Shown in pieces: positions 12,962 to 14,793 of a stretch of 14,793 bases of DNA. Made by a program: the position numbers and the translations under genes. Origin of the DNA: Nitrospinota bacterium (GTDB lineage Bacteria; Nitrospirota; Thermodesulfovibrionia; Thermodesulfovibrionales; UBA1546); assembly GCA_018896985.1 (NCBI GenBank), contig JAHILQ010000243.1, positions 1 through 14,793 of the forward strand, written 5' to 3'. Position 1 is the stretch's first letter; each line of letters opens with the position of its first letter. Below the pieces are notes generated by a model. It had not been told where the DNA came from. It saw only the letters and a list, made by a program, of their open reading frames with translations, and did no database searches.

Positions 12962-13469
12962 GTCAAGGATTATACTCGGCATTGATCCGGGTAGTATTGT
13001 CTGCGGCTATGGAATAATAAAGACAGTCCATCCCGAGCAGCTCGGGATAAACTCAAACACCGACGCTGTCTATGTTGCATCGGGAAGAATAATGCTGCCT
13101 TCTAAACAGCCGCTGGATGTAAGGCTGAAAGAACTTTACGCCAACCTTGCTGACATTATAAGAGAATATTCCCCCCATGAGGTCGCCATCGAAAAGGTCT
13201 TTTTTGCAAAGAGCATAAAGGCTGCCCTTGTCCTCGGACAGGCAAGAGGCGCGGCGCTGGTTGCAGCAGCTTCCTCCGGGCTTCCTGTTTACGAGTACAG
13301 CGCGCTTGAGGTTAAAAAGGCAGTTGTGGGCTACGGCAGGGCAGAAAAACATCAGGTTCAGAGTATGGTTTCAAAAATACTGAATCTGAAAACCAAACTG
13401 TCTGCAGACAGCGCAGATGCGCTTGCGCTTGCAGTGTGCCATCGAAATACAATGAAAATCTTAAAGTAA
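12939..13469 (+). CDS. ruvC: Crossover junction endodeoxyribonuclease RuvC
   Basis: RuvC cuts Holliday junctions as a dimer during recombination, working with RuvAB. The four catalytic acids are all visible: D16 (LGIDPGS), E85 (VAIEKVFF), and D157 and D160 (SADSADALALAVCH). I place the start at TTG 12939, because GGAGGAG (12925-12931) lies 7 nt upstream; a TTG at 12900 in the same frame has no such site and would extend the overlap. That gives 176 residues, slightly longer than usual. The surplus lies at about residues 31-40, between GYGIIKTV and YVASGRI, where a palindrome sits in the DNA. No ruvA or ruvB is visible in the window. Confidence 0.93.
   Translation: MRRQEKNKSRIILGIDPGSIVCGYGIIKTVHPEQLGINSNTDAVYVASGRIMLPSKQPLDVRLKELYANLADIIREYSPHEVAIEKVFFAKSIKAALVLGQARGAALVAAASSGLPVYEYSALEVKKAVVGYGRAEKHQVQSMVSKILNLKTKLSADSADALALAVCHRNTMKILK
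13030..13048. repeat. Perfect 19-bp palindrome inside ruvC
   Basis: ATCCCGAG-CAG-CTCGGGAT is an 8-bp perfect inverted repeat with a 3-nt loop. It encodes HPEQLGI (residues 31-37), in the stretch where RuvC normally has a short loop. It resembles in-frame palindromic elements known from other bacteria, such as the Rickettsia palindromic elements, but only one copy is in the window. Confidence 0.6.
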
Positions 13470-13479
13470 GATGTAGGAG

Positions 13480-14793
13480 ATGAAAAATAATAGCCATTCA
13501 GAAAACAGGATTACAGACCTTCTGCCTGACATAAAGATATCGGTGGAACCGGAGGATTTAATCTGTTACGGCTTTGACGCATCCGGGATTGAAAGCCGTC
13601 CCTCGGCAGTTGCCTGGCCAAAAAACACAGAAGAAGTTGTCAGGGTGATGAAGTATGCCTTTGAAAATGAGATTTCTGTTACACCGAGAGGCGCAGGCAC
13701 AGGCATGACAGGAGGCTCCATTCCATTGAACGGCGCCATTGTCTTAAGCCTTGAGAAGATGAATAAACTGGTAGAGCTTGATACGAATAATCTCAATGTT
13801 GTTGTTGAGCCCGGAATTATAAACGGCAGGCTGCAGCGTGATATTGAGCATCTCGGTTTTTTCTATCCGCCTGATCCCGCGAGTATGAATTTCTGTACAA
13901 TAGGCGGAAACGTGGCGAATAATGCCGGAGGCCCAAGGGCATTGAAGTACGGCGTCACAAGGGATTATGTGATGGAGATAGAGGCGGTGCTGCCTGACGG
14001 CAGTGTGATAACAACAGGGGTTAAAACAACAAAAGGGGTTGTAGGCTATGACCTTACGAGGTTACTCACAGGTTCGGAAGGCACTCTTGCTGTGATAACA
14101 AAGTTGCGTCTCAGGATTCTTCCTTTGCCGGAAGAGGTTATTACTCTGCTTGCTATGTTTGATAACCTTGAGGCATCAGGTTCAGCAGTAGCAAAAATAA
14201 CAGCATCAAAAATAATACCGAGGGCTCTTGAGTTTATGGATGCAGGAACAATCGCCGCAGTAGAAAATTTCAAGCCTGTTGGAATTCCGAGAAACGTTGA
14301 GGCGCTTCTTCTAATTGAGCTGGACGGGCATCCGTCAGCAATAACAAAGCAGGCGGAAAAGATAATAGAGATATGCGAATCATTAAATGCGGATGTAAAG
14401 ATGGCAGAGGATGCTGCTGCACGGGATAAGCTCTGGGAGGCAAGGCGGTCAATATCGCCTGCGCTTTATCATATGAATCCAACGAAGATAAATGAAGATA
14501 TTGTTGTGCCGAGAGATAAAATCCCTGACATATTAAAAAAGCTGAGAGGGCTTTCTGAAGAAAGCGGAATTCAGATAGTGAACTTCGGACATGCAGGAGA
14601 CGGCAATATCCATGTGAATATCATGGTTGATAAAAAAGACGCTGAAAAATACCAAAAGGCTAAGTCTCTTGTAAGAGAAATTTTTGATATGACTCTAAGC
14701 CTTGGAGGCACTATCTCAGGAGAGCACGGCATAGGAATTACAAAGGCTCCGTATCTCGGCATGGAGATAAAGAAACATGAGCTTGAGCTTATG
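13480..14793 (+). CDS. glcD: FAD-linked oxidase, GlcD/D-lactate dehydrogenase type (partial, 3' end cut)
   Basis: The open frame gives 438 residues and runs off the window; about 20-25 residues are probably missing. It belongs to the FAD-binding PCMH family that oxidises 2-hydroxy acids such as glycolate or D-lactate. The FAD-binding part shows PRGAGTGMTGGS (69-80) and later GGNVANNAGGPRALKYG. The C-terminal part shows NFGHAGDGNIHVN (368-380), with metal-binding histidines, and SGEHGIG (413-419), with the active-site His. The substrate cannot be fixed without the neighbouring subunits, which lie beyond the edge. The ATG fits the family N-terminus, but AGGAG (13475-13479) touches the ATG with no spacer, an unusual arrangement. 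It begins 10 nt after ruvC. Confidence 0.88.
   Translation, partial: MKNNSHSENRITDLLPDIKISVEPEDLICYGFDASGIESRPSAVAWPKNTEEVVRVMKYAFENEISVTPRGAGTGMTGGSIPLNGAIVLSLEKMNKLVELDTNNLNVVVEPGIINGRLQRDIEHLGFFYPPDPASMNFCTIGGNVANNAGGPRALKYGVTRDYVMEIEAVLPDGSVITTGVKTTKGVVGYDLTRLLTGSEGTLAVITKLRLRILPLPEEVITLLAMFDNLEASGSAVAKITASKIIPRALEFMDAGTIAAVENFKPVGIPRNVEALLLIELDGHPSAITKQAEKIIEICESLNADVKMAEDAAARDKLWEARRSISPALYHMNPTKINEDIVVPRDKIPDILKKLRGLSEESGIQIVNFGHAGDGNIHVNIMVDKKDAEKYQKAKSLVREIFDMTLSLGGTISGEHGIGITKAPYLGMEIKKHELELM

Overview
The window is a piece of bacterial chromosome, about 14.8 kb. It is dominated by one long plus-strand operon for a proton-pumping respiratory complex I (nuoA-B-C-D-H-I-J-K-L-M-N, 289-10651). 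The best guess for the source is a Nitrospirota/Thermodesulfovibrionia-like anaerobe or a relative. This rests on three things: a complex I operon without the NADH-oxidising subunits E, F and G, a moderately AT-rich base composition, and the general flavour of the proteins. It is inference, because no taxonomic marker such as rRNA is present.

Layout. At the left edge, a minus-strand gene (1-71) starts what looks like a membrane sensor protein. It diverges from nuo across about 217 bp holding two back-to-back sigma70-type promoters. The nuo promoter (TTGACA-17 nt-TATAAA) lies so close to the nuoA ATG that the mRNA should be almost leaderless. The 11 nuo genes are tightly packed, with 1-10 nt overlaps or very short gaps. 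The exceptions are 31 nt between nuoA and nuoB, 18 nt between nuoH and nuoI, and 64 nt between nuoK and nuoL; the last gap holds a heptamer repeat and a hairpin around the nuoL ribosome-binding site. After nuoN comes a small scar-like zone (10652-11330): a fragment matching the C-terminal end of an ADP-forming acyl-CoA synthetase, an orphan DUF2784 membrane protein, and non-coding sequence beside the 3' end of a tRNA-Leu(GAG). Then come a minus-strand pair (a Toprim-domain protein and YraN), a short inverted-repeat element resembling a MITE, and a plus-strand housekeeping run (gmhA, ruvC, and a glcD-type FAD oxidase that runs off the right edge).

Most notable observation. NuoD is about 113 residues longer than normal. 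A complete two-[4Fe-4S] ferredoxin domain (eight cysteines, residues 325-365) plus a helical linker is spliced into its C-terminal part, while the quinone-site residues and the flanking NuoD sequence stay intact. The inserted domain has the ISGEKKKPHxID signature and cysteine spacing I associate with the C-terminal ferredoxin domain of NuoF/HydB/HndC-type flavoproteins. It sits in an operon that has no nuoE, nuoF or nuoG. A coherent hypothesis is that this complex I takes electrons from ferredoxin or a detachable flavoprotein, and that the extra clusters in NuoD serve as an electron entry, exit or docking module. The remaining subunits look catalytically normal: N2 ligands in NuoB, N6a/N6b ligands in NuoI, and the key Glu/Lys of the pump subunits K, L, M and N.

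Smaller points of interest are a perfect 19-bp palindrome inside ruvC where the protein carries extra residues, a 72-bp inverted-repeat element flanked by TTTA on both sides, and the lack of Shine-Dalgarno sequences in front of several genes that lead transcription units.
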